Shown here: in pieces, positions 21,712-32,074 of the stretch
Position numbering within the stretch: position 1 is the stretch's first letter
Layout: every line of letters starts with the position of its first letter
Assembly: GCA_900208305.1 (NCBI GenBank)
Contig: OAPG01000013.1
Coordinates: 434,001-498,000, forward strand
Length of the DNA stretch: 64,000 bases
DNA from: Melanopsichium pennsylvanicum
Lineage: Eukaryota > Basidiomycota > Ustilaginomycetes > Ustilaginales
Direction of reading: 5' to 3'
The notes under the pieces: model-generated
The model's input: the letters and a program-made list of their open reading frames with translations, nothing else
Databases searched by the model: none
What the model was told of the DNA's origin: nothing
Translations under genes and position numbers: made by a program

Positions 21712-24700
21712 ATGACCACCTCTGCACCAACAGCCATGTCCCAAAAAGATGCTCGAGCGGCTGCGCTCCTCGAGCAGGGTCGCAAACAAAAGGCAGACCT
21801 CGATCGCATGGTCAAGTCCAACTTTGCGCATTCCAATTCTTCATCTTCAACCACCAGCATCACCTCTCGAGCTGGTAGATTGCACCCAAAAGATTCGAGC
21901 GCAAAGTTGCTCGATGCAGAAATCGACTTTGCACGCCGCAATCTCCGCAATACCTGGCTCAATCTTCTCTTTACTTGTACCTTCACTCGAGAAGCGCAGC
22001 CCGTCGATGGGTTCATCTGGAACGATACCTCCTATAGCCTCATCTCTGCTTATCGATCCTACATTTTTGCAGCTCAAAACCTGGTCGATCCTACACTTCA
22101 ACCACCTGGCCGACGCGCCAAGTCGGCCCAAGACGCAGCGCGCGTCAAGTCCGAATATCGCAAGTTCTTGATGGACGAAGAGCTCTTCTGGCAGGAACTC
22201 GTTGGAAGGCTGGTCAGGCTCTTCTCGCTCGACGAAGCGCGCTCCAACCTCGAAGTGTTGGGCATCGATGTCGACAGTGACCGCGACACCTCAGTTTCAT
22301 CCTCTCTGCCTACCGACTCGTATGCTTCGAGAGCTACTCGGCGTGACAATGAGCCGGATGACAACCTGTCCCAGGCCGCTTTGCTTCCCGCCAAACGCAT
22401 TCACATCATCACGCTGCTGCACAAGTTCCTCATCTTTTGCGGTGATCTGGCCAGATACCGCGAACTGTCGGCGCACGACCACGAACACGATTCCCCTGGC
22501 AACAAGAACACTCACAGATTGCCCAGATACGACTTCAGTCGCGCTTCGGCTTTCTACGAGCAAGCACGCCTCATCCTGCCAGATCAAGGAAACCCTTCGA
22601 ATCAGCTTGCAGTGGTTTCCACTTACAAGGGTGATACGTTTGTGTCTCTTTATCACTACTATCGAGCGCTTTGCGTCAAGACACCGTTTCCGAAAGCCAA
22701 GGTCAATCTCGAAAAGCTGCTCGCTAAGCCCACCTCTGTTTACCTCGATGAATCTTCGCGTTCAAACGACGCCAGCAATCTCACTTGGGATACAGCTCGA
22801 GATCGTCAGGCGCGAGACGCCCAACTGATAGTACGCTTGTCTTCAAACGTCCAAGAGGCACAGCAGCTTACCGATGCATGGACCAAGCAAGTCATTGTTC
22901 TCCACGGTTTGTTTTACAGACGCAACCACATTGAGCACATCATGTATCTCTCTCGTTCGGTGCTTGCCACGTTCTCGAGCCTGGTGCGTGCTCGAGCGTT
23001 GCGAGCCGATCAGATTGTCCAATTCCTCGTCACAGCGCTTTGTGCATCCTGGACAACGCGTCTGTGGCGTGGTGCGCCCGTTTCTTCGAGTAGAGATTCA
23101 CCTCGACCGTCGTCCGATGGATCAGAGGATAGGCATCGACCCAAGGCCGTCCGCGGACAACGATCGTCGAAGAAGCGTGCACCTTCACCCGAGACCGGGC
23201 GATGCGTCGAGTTTCAAGTCACAGCGCATGTACTTGGCGCGTTTCGCGAGCTGGCTGCCGTCGATACGGCCGAGACTCGTGAAGCGATGGAATCGAACAA
23301 GGAGCTCGCCGCAGTCCTGCAGGAAGTGGATGCACCATCTGCGCCTATCAAGAATCTCACCGCTGTAGTGCGTCGAACGTTGCCCGCTCTGCGGATCGTT
23401 ACCAAGTGGACAAAGACGCATCTCGAGTACATGCAGCGCATCGAAAAGCGGGCACGCGATGCCATGTCGCAGTACGGAGAGACCGACCCTATCGTGGTAC
23501 GTTCCGAAATGGAAGTTCGACCCGATTCGGAGAGACCTGATGCGCACCACGCCGCATATGCGGATACGTTGGAATCGATGCAACGATGCTGGTCGCAGTA
23601 CGTCGATCTGATCAACAGTCTTCGGTACGCGTTTCCGTTTGAATTGCTACCCAACATCGGTAAAGTCGGTGCGGTCGGTGCTCCCGCATTGTGTCTCGAG
23701 GAGGATTCGGACATGCGAGGGTTTGCACCCACGAGGAAGGCGACGCAGTCGACGATTCCGGGCGGTACGACCATTAGTGTAGGTATGGGCGAGGCGTGTG
23801 CGAATATCGAAGCGGTACGTCCGAGTCAAGTTCATCCAAACGATGAACAGCTCATGAGGATTGCGGACTTGATGATTGATGCCAAGGTGATTGCCGAGTC
23901 GGATGCGAGTCCGATTTCGTACGATGATGCGAATGGTGTGTTTGTGCATGAGAGCAGGAGGAATGGTGATGGTGATGGTGAGGTGGTGAGTGCAAGAGGT
24001 GGTATAGTTGGATCAGGTGCTAGGACAGCTGCAGCGAATTTGAATGCAGCAGCAGCAGCGAGGGGAGGAGGACACAAGACAGTCAGGCGCGAATCAGTGG
24101 ACGATCCAGTCGATGCAGCTATGCGTGCTGCTATGGATGCGTCCAATGTCGACGATACGATAGACAATACTCATGTGGATTCGATGGAGCGATCTCTGGC
24201 GGATTGTTCTCTTGCATCAACCAGCGCAATAGGCATCGATCCGCTGCTCGTACCATCTCAAGTCAAGACCAAATCGTACAAGAACAAGGACGAATTGGCG
24301 AGACAGCTGTTTTCAGCTTATCCTCTCTCGTCGCAGTCACAACATCAGGTTGGTTCGGGTTCGGGTTCTAGTTCTGTTTCTGGTTCTGGATCTAATTCAA
24401 CTTCGATCCCTGCAAGTCTTCAGCAGCAGCAGCAGCGGCAGCAGCAGCAGCAGCAAGGAAGAGGAGGTAATGGTGATGGTAGTGTAGGTATTGACCATCA
24501 TCATCCGGGAAATTACAACAACAACATCAACAATAATAATGGCAGAAGCAGCATGTTGTTGTCCAACGGTGCACCGATAAGTTCGATTTGGGCTCCGAAT
24601 GCCAATGATCTCCGATCTGCTGGTGGTAGTGGACTTTCATCACATCTTGAGCCGTATGTCGCTGGAAATGGTGGTGTTGGAGGATCTTTATATCAATCAC

Positions 24701-24913
24701 AGCCACTTTTACAGCAGGTTTATCAACAACATCCGTTGTCGCATCCACATTATGGGTGGGGGAATAATCATGGTGGTGGTGGTGGTGGTGGTGGTGGTTT
24801 TATGAATTTTGAGCACGGTGGTGGTGGTAATGGTGGTGGGTTTGGAGAGATGTATGGTAATACTACGCCTGATCCTTTTAATCCTCATGGTTATTCTCAG
24901 TATCTTGTACATC

Positions 24914-24945
<32 letters not shown>

Positions 24946-24972
24946 CGAAATTATCACCATAAGCAGCAGTAG
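21712..24972 (+). CDS. EST1/SMG7-like protein (14-3-3-like domain, mRNA decay / telomerase family)
   Basis: Family of Est1, Ebs1 and SMG5-7, which act in nonsense-mediated mRNA decay and, in yeast, telomerase recruitment. The product is 1,086 aa from the first true ATG at 21712. The N-terminal 14-3-3-like tetratricopeptide domain covers roughly residues 50-310, with the characteristic LLHKFLIFCGDLARYRE, then FYEQARLILPDQGNPSNQLAVV and FVSLYHYYRALCVKTPFPKA. The Est1 central helical domain follows to about residue 640. No C-terminal PIN nuclease domain is visible, which favours SMG7/Ebs1 over SMG5/6. The last 350 residues are low complexity, with Gln, Asn, Gly and His runs. A (GGT)n run is at about 24773-24801 and a (CAA)n run at about 24912-24945. 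Confidence 0.85.
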
Positions 24973-25399
24973 TAGGAGGAGGACGAGGAGGAGGAGGTAA
25001 TTGTTAGGTGAAGGAAGGTTTTTAAATTTGAGTTTTTTGGATACATCAAAAAGCGGATGGAGGGATATAGCAGGGGGGGGGATAGTTGTTTCAAGTTTTA
25101 GGTGATTTTCATGGGTTTTAAAAATATCACAAGGTATGATATTAATAATAATGATGGGTGTTTTGGGGGGGTTTTCAACCTCTTTTTCGCCTCACCTTTA
25201 TTTTTATTTTTTATTTTTTTTTTGAATGAAAAATAGGCGAAGAAAATAAATAAATAAATAAATGAAATATTACTTTTGTTCAAAGAAAAAAATCACAATT
25301 TTCTAACCCCCAAATTCGGCCTCCTTTTTCCTAAACTTTTACCTTTCTGGTGTGAACATCAGTATTTCTTCGTGTTTATACCAAAAAAAATGACGGGAG
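24973..25399. other. Convergent intergenic region (EST1-like / FRS1)
   Basis: AT-rich 3' flanks with A/T and G homopolymers and an (AAAT)n tract at about 25246-25264. No gene is seen. Confidence 0.6.
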
Positions 25400-27352
25400 T
25401 CACAAAAAAGGCTCCAAATTGAACTCGAATGCAGAACACGGAAAATCAATACCGAAATTCTTCAAAACGTTAGGATGAACAACTCCAACACTTCCCACCA
25501 CCCAATCCTGACAATCATCCTCAACCTGATCGATTTCAAAACAATCTCGATCGGTTTCCAATCCACCTTCTCGTCGTCGCTTGTCAGACTGTTGTTCTCG
25601 CTCCAATTCCAATCTTTGGAAAGAATGCGTCATGTTGCAATCGGTTGCTGAACCCGGATTGAAATTTTGTTTTGACAACCTCAGATGAATATTTGCAGAC
25701 CTCCCACTCAAAAAAGTTTGAGATTCTTGATCCTCTTGAATCCAATACCCTTTCATTTGTACACTTCGCTTTCCTTCAATTCGAGTTACACCCAAAGTAA
25801 GCATCAACCTATCCAACAATCCATGAACCACTTCAAAACTAGCAGTCTTATCACAATAAACCGCACAAACGTGCCTCTCGTTCCTCGCACACCTCTCGAG
25901 TTCACCCCGTTCATCCTTAAAAGCGATATCGCTAACTTCAAACGTACGTAAAGGAAGCGCATGTTTCCTATTCTCGCGAATCGTCTTCAACAATCCTGGC
26001 AAAAGTGAGGTTCGAACAACCTGGTATTCGGCCGTTTTCGGATTTTCCAACACAACAGCCGTACTTCCATCATCTTTGCGATTAAGCCAACCAAAGTTTT
26101 CGTCATGAGAACACAGGATGAGGGGTAAAACTTCAATCCATCCACTATAGGCACATTCGCGTCGAACAATGTCGGCCAACTTGTTGATAGGCAAAGGTAC
26201 CGCCACCGTATTGGTAGCAGGGAATGTTTTAGGCAAGTTGTCAAATCCGAAAGCGACGGCGACGTCTTCCATCAAATCGCACTCGTGTAAAATGTCGGGT
26301 CGTGTAGGTGGTACATCTACAATCAAGCTTTTGTTGTCCGGTTTGGTGGTATCCACCGTGGCGGTGTGACCCATCTTTTTGAGATAACCAATCATTTCTT
26401 GAGCAGAGAGCTTGAGACCAGTACAGCTGTTAATGTAGTCGACGCTGGCGGTGAAGCGAGTATGGCTCAAATCGGGTGTGATTTTGGTGTTTCCATCCGG
26501 ATATACCACTTTGACGGGTTCCACCGTGAACGGTTCGGCGCAGTACTCCGAAAACATGGCGACAATAATGTTGATCACGATGCCCAACTTGGTTTCGTCG
26601 ATGGCGGTGGTGTCGATGAAAACGTTTTTGGTCTCAAGAGTGATCTTGGAATGGTTCGAGTTGATGATGGGTGGCATGGAGAGCACTTGACGGTTGGAAT
26701 CGTAAATGATGGGATACACGGGTGAATCTTTGATAATGTGAAGATATCGACCGAGATGTTTATCGCTCTCGTATAGCTCCATGAGCTGGCTCGCATCGTA
26801 CTCTGTCTCCTTGTTCAGCGGGGCAAATTTGATCTGCTTGGGTGGAAGAGCTTCATAAGTGAAAGGAGATTGAATCGTATCCAGATCGTGCGTACCGATA
26901 GCTACGAGTGTCCTTCGTCTAGCCAAATTTTGGTGCAACTTGTCCTGAAGATCGATAAAGTTGGCATAACTCTGCTCGGTGAAAGTGACGCCTCTCAAGA
27001 CGGCACCTGCGAAAAAGGGACGAATCTTGGCCACATCGGGAGTCAAGGTGACTGTGATCATTTCGCAAGGTGAGCGAGGTTGAGTCAACTTAAGTTGAGG
27101 TTGCTCGATGTTTCCCAAGAAAACGTTGAGCGCACGAGAAATGCCTTCGTGGCACAAAAGATCGTATCGGTTGGCAGGAATATCGATCTTCAACTGTGGC
27201 CTTTCACCAAGACCCGCCTTGGTGACTTGTTCGGTAGTGTCATCATCGAGCTCGATACCGAATTGAAAGCAGAGTTCATCGAATTCTTGAGTGGTATATG
27301 ATCTTCCAAGAGCTTTGTAAAAGTGCTCCTTGTCAACAGAAACGGTAGGCAT
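25400..27352 (-). CDS. FRS1: Phenylalanyl-tRNA synthetase beta subunit, cytosolic
   Basis: Beta subunit of the heterotetrameric cytosolic enzyme that charges tRNA-Phe. The product is 650 aa from ATG 27352 (MPTVSVDKEHFYKALG). The frame is open a few codons further upstream but without an ATG. The N-terminal region has KIDIPANRYDLLCHEGISRAL, the B3/B4 domain lies at about residues 110-275, and B5 at about 292-375 ends DLMEDVAVAFGFDNLP. The catalytic-like core follows with LENPKTAEYQVVRTSLLPGLL and closes with GSVGVVHPNVLKNFGI and FEFNLEPFL. Yeast and human homologues are about 590-595 aa. The extra length is partly a charged insert near residue 600 (EREQQSDKRRREGG). Confidence 0.96.
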   Translation of the reverse strand: MPTVSVDKEHFYKALGRSYTTQEFDELCFQFGIELDDDTTEQVTKAGLGERPQLKIDIPANRYDLLCHEGISRALNVFLGNIEQPQLKLTQPRSPCEMITVTLTPDVAKIRPFFAGAVLRGVTFTEQSYANFIDLQDKLHQNLARRRTLVAIGTHDLDTIQSPFTYEALPPKQIKFAPLNKETEYDASQLMELYESDKHLGRYLHIIKDSPVYPIIYDSNRQVLSMPPIINSNHSKITLETKNVFIDTTAIDETKLGIVINIIVAMFSEYCAEPFTVEPVKVVYPDGNTKITPDLSHTRFTASVDYINSCTGLKLSAQEMIGYLKKMGHTATVDTTKPDNKSLIVDVPPTRPDILHECDLMEDVAVAFGFDNLPKTFPATNTVAVPLPINKLADIVRRECAYSGWIEVLPLILCSHDENFGWLNRKDDGSTAVVLENPKTAEYQVVRTSLLPGLLKTIRENRKHALPLRTFEVSDIAFKDERGELERCARNERHVCAVYCDKTASFEVVHGLLDRLMLTLGVTRIEGKRSVQMKGYWIQEDQESQTFLSGRSANIHLRLSKQNFNPGSATDCNMTHSFQRLELEREQQSDKRRREGGLETDRDCFEIDQVEDDCQDWVVGSVGVVHPNVLKNFGIDFPCSAFEFNLEPFL

Positions 27353-28113
27353 GTTGAAGCGAGAGCTAAGACGCAAGACGATCTCAGGTCAAGGTGGATA
27401 TGCGTGAGTGGTGATGGGTGTCAGGTAACCAAAGATGATGCTAGTAGCCAGCTGAGTGCCTAAGAAGAGGACAGGTGAAGAATGGCTTCGAACTGTGAGA
27501 GAGAGAGGTATAAGATACGAGTGCGTGTGCGTGTGCGTGTGCGTTTGCGTGTGCGTCTGCGGTTTGACATGGATTCGAGTCTTGACTGGCTGATTGGCTC
27601 TTTGGCGTGTAATTTTCTCTTTTTCCTTGTTTTTGGTCATCTCGAAGATCTTCTCCATCTGTCTCTGTCTCTGCCTTTTTTTTCTTTCCCTTCTCGTACG
27701 ACAACTAATATTTTCGCGAACAAGGCCCTCCCGAGGTTTTGCTTCTACTCACGAACCCGTTCGTTCATCAAATATAGTCACCGTTTATCAGGCACATTTT
27801 TGACATAAGATAACAAGAAATGAGTTGAAATTGAATGCTTTGCAGATGTTGAAACCCGTTGCGTATAAGAGAGGGAAAAAAAAAAACACCAGGGAACGAA
27901 ACACGAAACTATCAAGCTGGAAAAAAAAAAGATTCCAATACATACAAAGGGAAATCAAGTGGAAGAAGGGGAGGGAAAACAATTACTACACGGTATAGGG
28001 TACGTTGAGTAACCCTAATCATCCGTGCTTCAGAGAGGAATGTTTGATGTCTATACATCTTTGCATCTTGGTTTCAGAGATCAAAGCTGTTATGAGCGTC
28101 TGTGAAACAATGT
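27353..28113. promoter_or_regulatory. FRS1 promoter side and GCV2 3' flank
   Basis: Separates two minus-strand genes. A GTGCGT-type repeat lies at about 27520-27562. Several poly-A runs lie near the GCV2 end. No additional gene is supported. Confidence 0.5.
27520..27562 (+). repeat. (GTGCGT)n-type minisatellite
   Basis: About seven imperfect hexamer units, alternating GTGCGT with GCGTTT/GCGTCT variants, within the FRS1 upstream region. Confidence 0.85.
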
Positions 28114-31100
28114 TTAATTGACATAGTCCTCGACACCTCCGCACTCGCAAACGAGCACCCTGTCACCAAACGCGTCGTCAATCCTCGCCACGGGAGGCCA
28201 GAACTTGTTGGCCCTCAACTCTTTTACCGGGTACACAGCCCTCTCCCTGCTGTAAGGTCGGGTCCACTCCTCCTCGGTCATGGTCTGCATCGTGTGAGGC
28301 GCATTCTTCAACAGGTTGTTATCCTTGGGCTGCTTACCCTCTCGAATCTCCTCCACCTCGGCGCGGATGCTGATAAACGCTTCAATCAACCTGTCCATCT
28401 CTTGCAACGACTCACTCTCGGTAATCTCGATGAGCAATCCAGTCGAGATGGGCCACGAGCACGTAGGAGGGTGGAATCCATAGTCGATCAACCTCTTTGC
28501 GAAATCCATCACCTTCAATCCAACATCCTCAAACTCGGCAACATCAATGAGCAACTCGTGAGCCACCCTACCCCTGTCGCCCGTGTACTTGAGCTTGTAG
28601 TGATCCTTCAACCTCTCGGCCACATAGTTGGCCGCCAACAAAGAGGTCTCGGTCGACTTCTTGAGTCCTGCCCAGCCTAACATCTTGATGTACGCCCATG
28701 CAATCGTCAAAATGCTGGCACTACCCCAGGGCGCAGCACTGATGGGATCGATAGCCATCTCTCCTCCTGTGCTTGCCAACGGGTGACCGGGTAGGAACGG
28801 TGCCAAGTGCTCCGCTACACAGATGGGTCCCACACCTGGACCTCCTCCTCCGTGCGGGATCGAAAACGTCTTGTGAAGATTAAGATGGGTCACATCCGCA
28901 CCCATGATGGCTGGATTCGTCAACGCAACCTGAGCCTGAAGGTTGGCACCATCCAAATAAACTTGTCCGCCATTGTCGTGGACAATCTGGAAAGCTTGTT
29001 GGATGTCCTTAAAGTAACAACCGGTAGTGGCAGGTTCGGTGATCATGGTTGCGGCCAGCTCGTTCTTATGCAATTCAGCCTTGGACCTCAAGTCTTGGAG
29101 ATCGATCGATCCATCTGCCTTGGTCTTGACGGGTATCACACGCATACCGGCCATGATGGCCGAAGCTGGGTTGGTTCCGTGGGCTGAGGTAGGAATCAAG
29201 CATAAATCACGCTTACCCTCACCCTTGCTCTCATGATACGCACGAATCACCGAGAGACCAGCAAATTCTCCTTGCGCACCCGAGTTGGGCTGCAGGGAAA
29301 CAGCGGGAAATCCAGTGATCAGGCACAAATCGCGTTCGAGTTCGCGGATGAGCACATCATAACCTTGGGCCTGGTCCTCGGGTGCGAAGGGGTGGAGCTG
29401 CGAGAACTCGGGCTTGGAGATGAGCATCATACTGGAGGTGGAGTTGAGCTTCATGGTACAAGAACCGAGAGGGATCATGGCGTGAACCAGCGACAGATCC
29501 TTGGCCTGAAGCGAGTGGATGTATCGCAGCATCTGAGTTTCGGATCGGTGAGCGGAGAAGACGGGCTGCTGCAGGAACTTGGATGTTCTGGTAAAGTCGG
29601 GCATGGCGGGAAGATCCGATGACTCGGCGGCGACGTTGAGAGAGGTTGAGATGGTCAAAGTGTCGGTGGACGAAGCGTCCAAACCGATACGAGCAGCGAT
29701 CTCGATCAAGTCTTGGGGCTTGTAAGGCACCTCTCCAGACTTTGCGTTCTTGACTGCATACGCGAACACGTTGAGCACATCAGTCAACTCCTCGATGCTG
29801 ACGGTTTCGTCGAGGGTGATACCAACCCTGGTATCGCTGATCCTCCTGAGATTAAGACCAGCCTTCTTGGCCTCCTCGTGAATCCTCACAGCGCCTACTC
29901 CTGCCTGGCTAAGATCGATGGTTAAGGTATCGAAGAAGGCACCATCCCGGTTGATGATGCGAAAACCCAATTGGGTCAACTCGTGCTTGAGCAACCTTGT
30001 GAGGGCGTGAACCTTTGCGGCGATCTTGCGCAGTCCCTGAGGACCGTGGTAAACGGCATACATGGCCGACATGTTGGCCAACAGAGCCTGAGCTGTGCAG
30101 ATATTGGAAGTAGCCTTTTCACGACGAATGTGCTGCTCCCTGGTTTGGAGAGCGAGGCGGTAAGCGGGTTCTCCACGCGCGTCCTTGGAAAGACCAACCA
30201 GACGGCCGGGGATCTTCCTCTTGATGGAATCACGAACGGCGAAGAAGGCGGCGTGGGGACCACCAAAGCCAGGAGGCACACCAAAGCGGGCAGCGTTACC
30301 GAGAGCGATGTCGGCACCCCATTCGCCAGGTGGCTTGATCATGGTGAGCGCCAAGAGATCGGTAGCAGCAATGAGCATTCCGCCGAAACCTTTGATCTCG
30401 CTTGCGAGGGCCTCCCAATCGGTAAGGCGACCATCGACATCGGGATATTGAACGAGAGCGCCGATGATATCGTCTCGGGGGATCTGATCAGCAGGAGGCA
30501 GACGGTGGGCTTGAGCAGTTCGAAGCTCTGTGGCGATAACCTTGATGCCGAAACCCTTTGCACGTTGGCGAAGCACAGCGAGTGTTTGAGGCAAGACACC
30601 ACGATCGACGAGGAAAGTCTTTCTCTTGCTCTTGGTCTGACCGTAGGCCAAGATCATGGCTTCAGCTGCGGCTGTACCCTCATCGAGCAAAGAAGCGTTG
30701 GCGAGATCGAGACCGGTGAGCGACTTGACCATGGTTTGAAAGTTGATGAGCGATTCGAGACGTCCTTGGGAGATTTCGGGCTGGTAAGGGGTGTAGCTGG
30801 TGTACCACGCGGGGTTTTCGAGGACATTTCGAAGAATGACGGGAGGGACGAGCGTGTTGTGGTAACCCATTCCGATGAGACTCTTGAAGGGCTTGTTCAT
30901 CTTTGCAATGGACTCTGCGCGCTGAGCCAACTCGCTTTCGGATAAAGGCTTGATCTGATCATAGAATTTGGCACTATCAGCGAGCCTGACACTGGGGGAA
31001 ACGGTGTCAGCCACGAGCTGTTCCATTTGAGAATATCCGAGTGCGTTGAGCATCTTGGTCGAATCGTGATCGCGGGGACCGACATGACGAGACTCGAAAG

Positions 31101-31314
31101 TATCCAAAGGGGCAAAGATAGATTTGGCGACGTGACGAGCACCAAGTTCGGGAGCGTTTTCGGTAGAGCTTAGAGTAGCCAAGGATCGCTGTAAACGAGC
31201 GTTGGAGACCAGGGTCAAAGGCGAAGTTGAGGTGATGGATGCGGTGCTTCGAATGGACCGAGAGACAGCTGCGACACGCGAACGCGAACGCGCCAAGAGC
31301 GACGTAGCGATCAT
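28114..31314 (-). CDS. GCV2: Glycine dehydrogenase (decarboxylating), P protein, mitochondrial
   Basis: PLP-dependent P protein of the mitochondrial glycine cleavage system, releasing CO2 from glycine and passing the aminomethyl group to the H protein. The product is 1,066 aa, close to yeast and human forms. The N-terminus is rich in Arg/Ser and lacks acidic residues (MIATSLLARSRSRVAAVSRS), a typical mitochondrial presequence. The family start FESRHVGPRDHD is followed by MGYHNTLVPPVILRN. The PLP-binding Lys lies at residue about 815 in NLHKTFSIPHGGGGPG. SAHGTNPASA is also present. It is read from the same strand as FRS1, CCZ1 and COP1 but with separate flanks. Confidence 0.97.
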   Translation of the reverse strand: MIATSLLARSRSRVAAVSRSIRSTASITSTSPLTLVSNARLQRSLATLSSTENAPELGARHVAKSIFAPLDTFESRHVGPRDHDSTKMLNALGYSQMEQLVADTVSPSVRLADSAKFYDQIKPLSESELAQRAESIAKMNKPFKSLIGMGYHNTLVPPVILRNVLENPAWYTSYTPYQPEISQGRLESLINFQTMVKSLTGLDLANASLLDEGTAAAEAMILAYGQTKSKRKTFLVDRGVLPQTLAVLRQRAKGFGIKVIATELRTAQAHRLPPADQIPRDDIIGALVQYPDVDGRLTDWEALASEIKGFGGMLIAATDLLALTMIKPPGEWGADIALGNAARFGVPPGFGGPHAAFFAVRDSIKRKIPGRLVGLSKDARGEPAYRLALQTREQHIRREKATSNICTAQALLANMSAMYAVYHGPQGLRKIAAKVHALTRLLKHELTQLGFRIINRDGAFFDTLTIDLSQAGVGAVRIHEEAKKAGLNLRRISDTRVGITLDETVSIEELTDVLNVFAYAVKNAKSGEVPYKPQDLIEIAARIGLDASSTDTLTISTSLNVAAESSDLPAMPDFTRTSKFLQQPVFSAHRSETQMLRYIHSLQAKDLSLVHAMIPLGSCTMKLNSTSSMMLISKPEFSQLHPFAPEDQAQGYDVLIRELERDLCLITGFPAVSLQPNSGAQGEFAGLSVIRAYHESKGEGKRDLCLIPTSAHGTNPASAIMAGMRVIPVKTKADGSIDLQDLRSKAELHKNELAATMITEPATTGCYFKDIQQAFQIVHDNGGQVYLDGANLQAQVALTNPAIMGADVTHLNLHKTFSIPHGGGGPGVGPICVAEHLAPFLPGHPLASTGGEMAIDPISAAPWGSASILTIAWAYIKMLGWAGLKKSTETSLLAANYVAERLKDHYKLKYTGDRGRVAHELLIDVAEFEDVGLKVMDFAKRLIDYGFHPPTCSWPISTGLLIEITESESLQEMDRLIEAFISIRAEVEEIREGKQPKDNNLLKNAPHTMQTMTEEEWTRPYSRERAVYPVKELRANKFWPPVARIDDAFGDRVLVCECGGVEDYVN

Positions 31315-32074
31315 GGTGTTGAAAAAGGGGTAGTATGATCACCTTGATGAGACAGCTTGTGACTAGCTTTAACAAGTAGTGTATAAAGCAAGTGAAGCGT
31401 CACTGTGGCGTTGAAGTGGAGTACAAGCCAACGCAAGAGCGAAGGATGGGATGGTGGTGGTGACAAGAGATTGAATCGAATTGAATGGGATGGACAATAC
31501 AATAAATTTAAAGTATTTTCACTAAATTAAGTAGAAATTGTGCGGATTCAAGGTGTCGGACAAGCCGGGCATTGTAATTGTAAGCATATCTTAATTCGGC
31601 CAAGAGATAACGCTGATAAATCTCAAGCAAAATGTACATTACAGTAGTGTACAGTAGTATACAGTAAGTAGTATGCACATCTTATGCGAGCTCTCAGGGT
31701 CCTCTGGTGCGGTATTCACTTACCATTAGAGGCAGTTCGAATTACCTTTACAGGCAAGCACCAAATAATGTTTTTGATCTCTCTTATCAATTTCTTTTCG
31801 CATCTCCCTTTTCCTTTCCTCTTTCTACAGAATCTCGCCTTTTTCTTCTTCCCTCCCTTTCCCCCTTCCCCTTTCCCCCTTCCCCCGCACTCAAAATTCT
31901 TTTTAAAAAATAATAAATAAAAAGCAAGCAGATACAGGACAAAGCAATGTGGGTCCATCCCCCAAAATCCGCCACATTTGCTCGCTCTCTTAAACACCCA
32001 CATGTATCGCATGTATCGCTTCCACATGAAAACACAGTTTTTGATTCATACAAAACGCATCGATGGTTCGATCA
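31315..32074. promoter_or_regulatory. GCV2 promoter side and CCZ1 3' flank
   Basis: Between two minus-strand genes. A short repeated GTACAGTA motif occurs at about 31635-31668, and a CT-rich tract lies at 31800-31890. No gene is supported. Confidence 0.5.

Noticed and set aside
29971..30945. 324-codon plus-strand frame
   Set aside because: Antisense to the strongly conserved GCV2 coding sequence; arises from codon bias.
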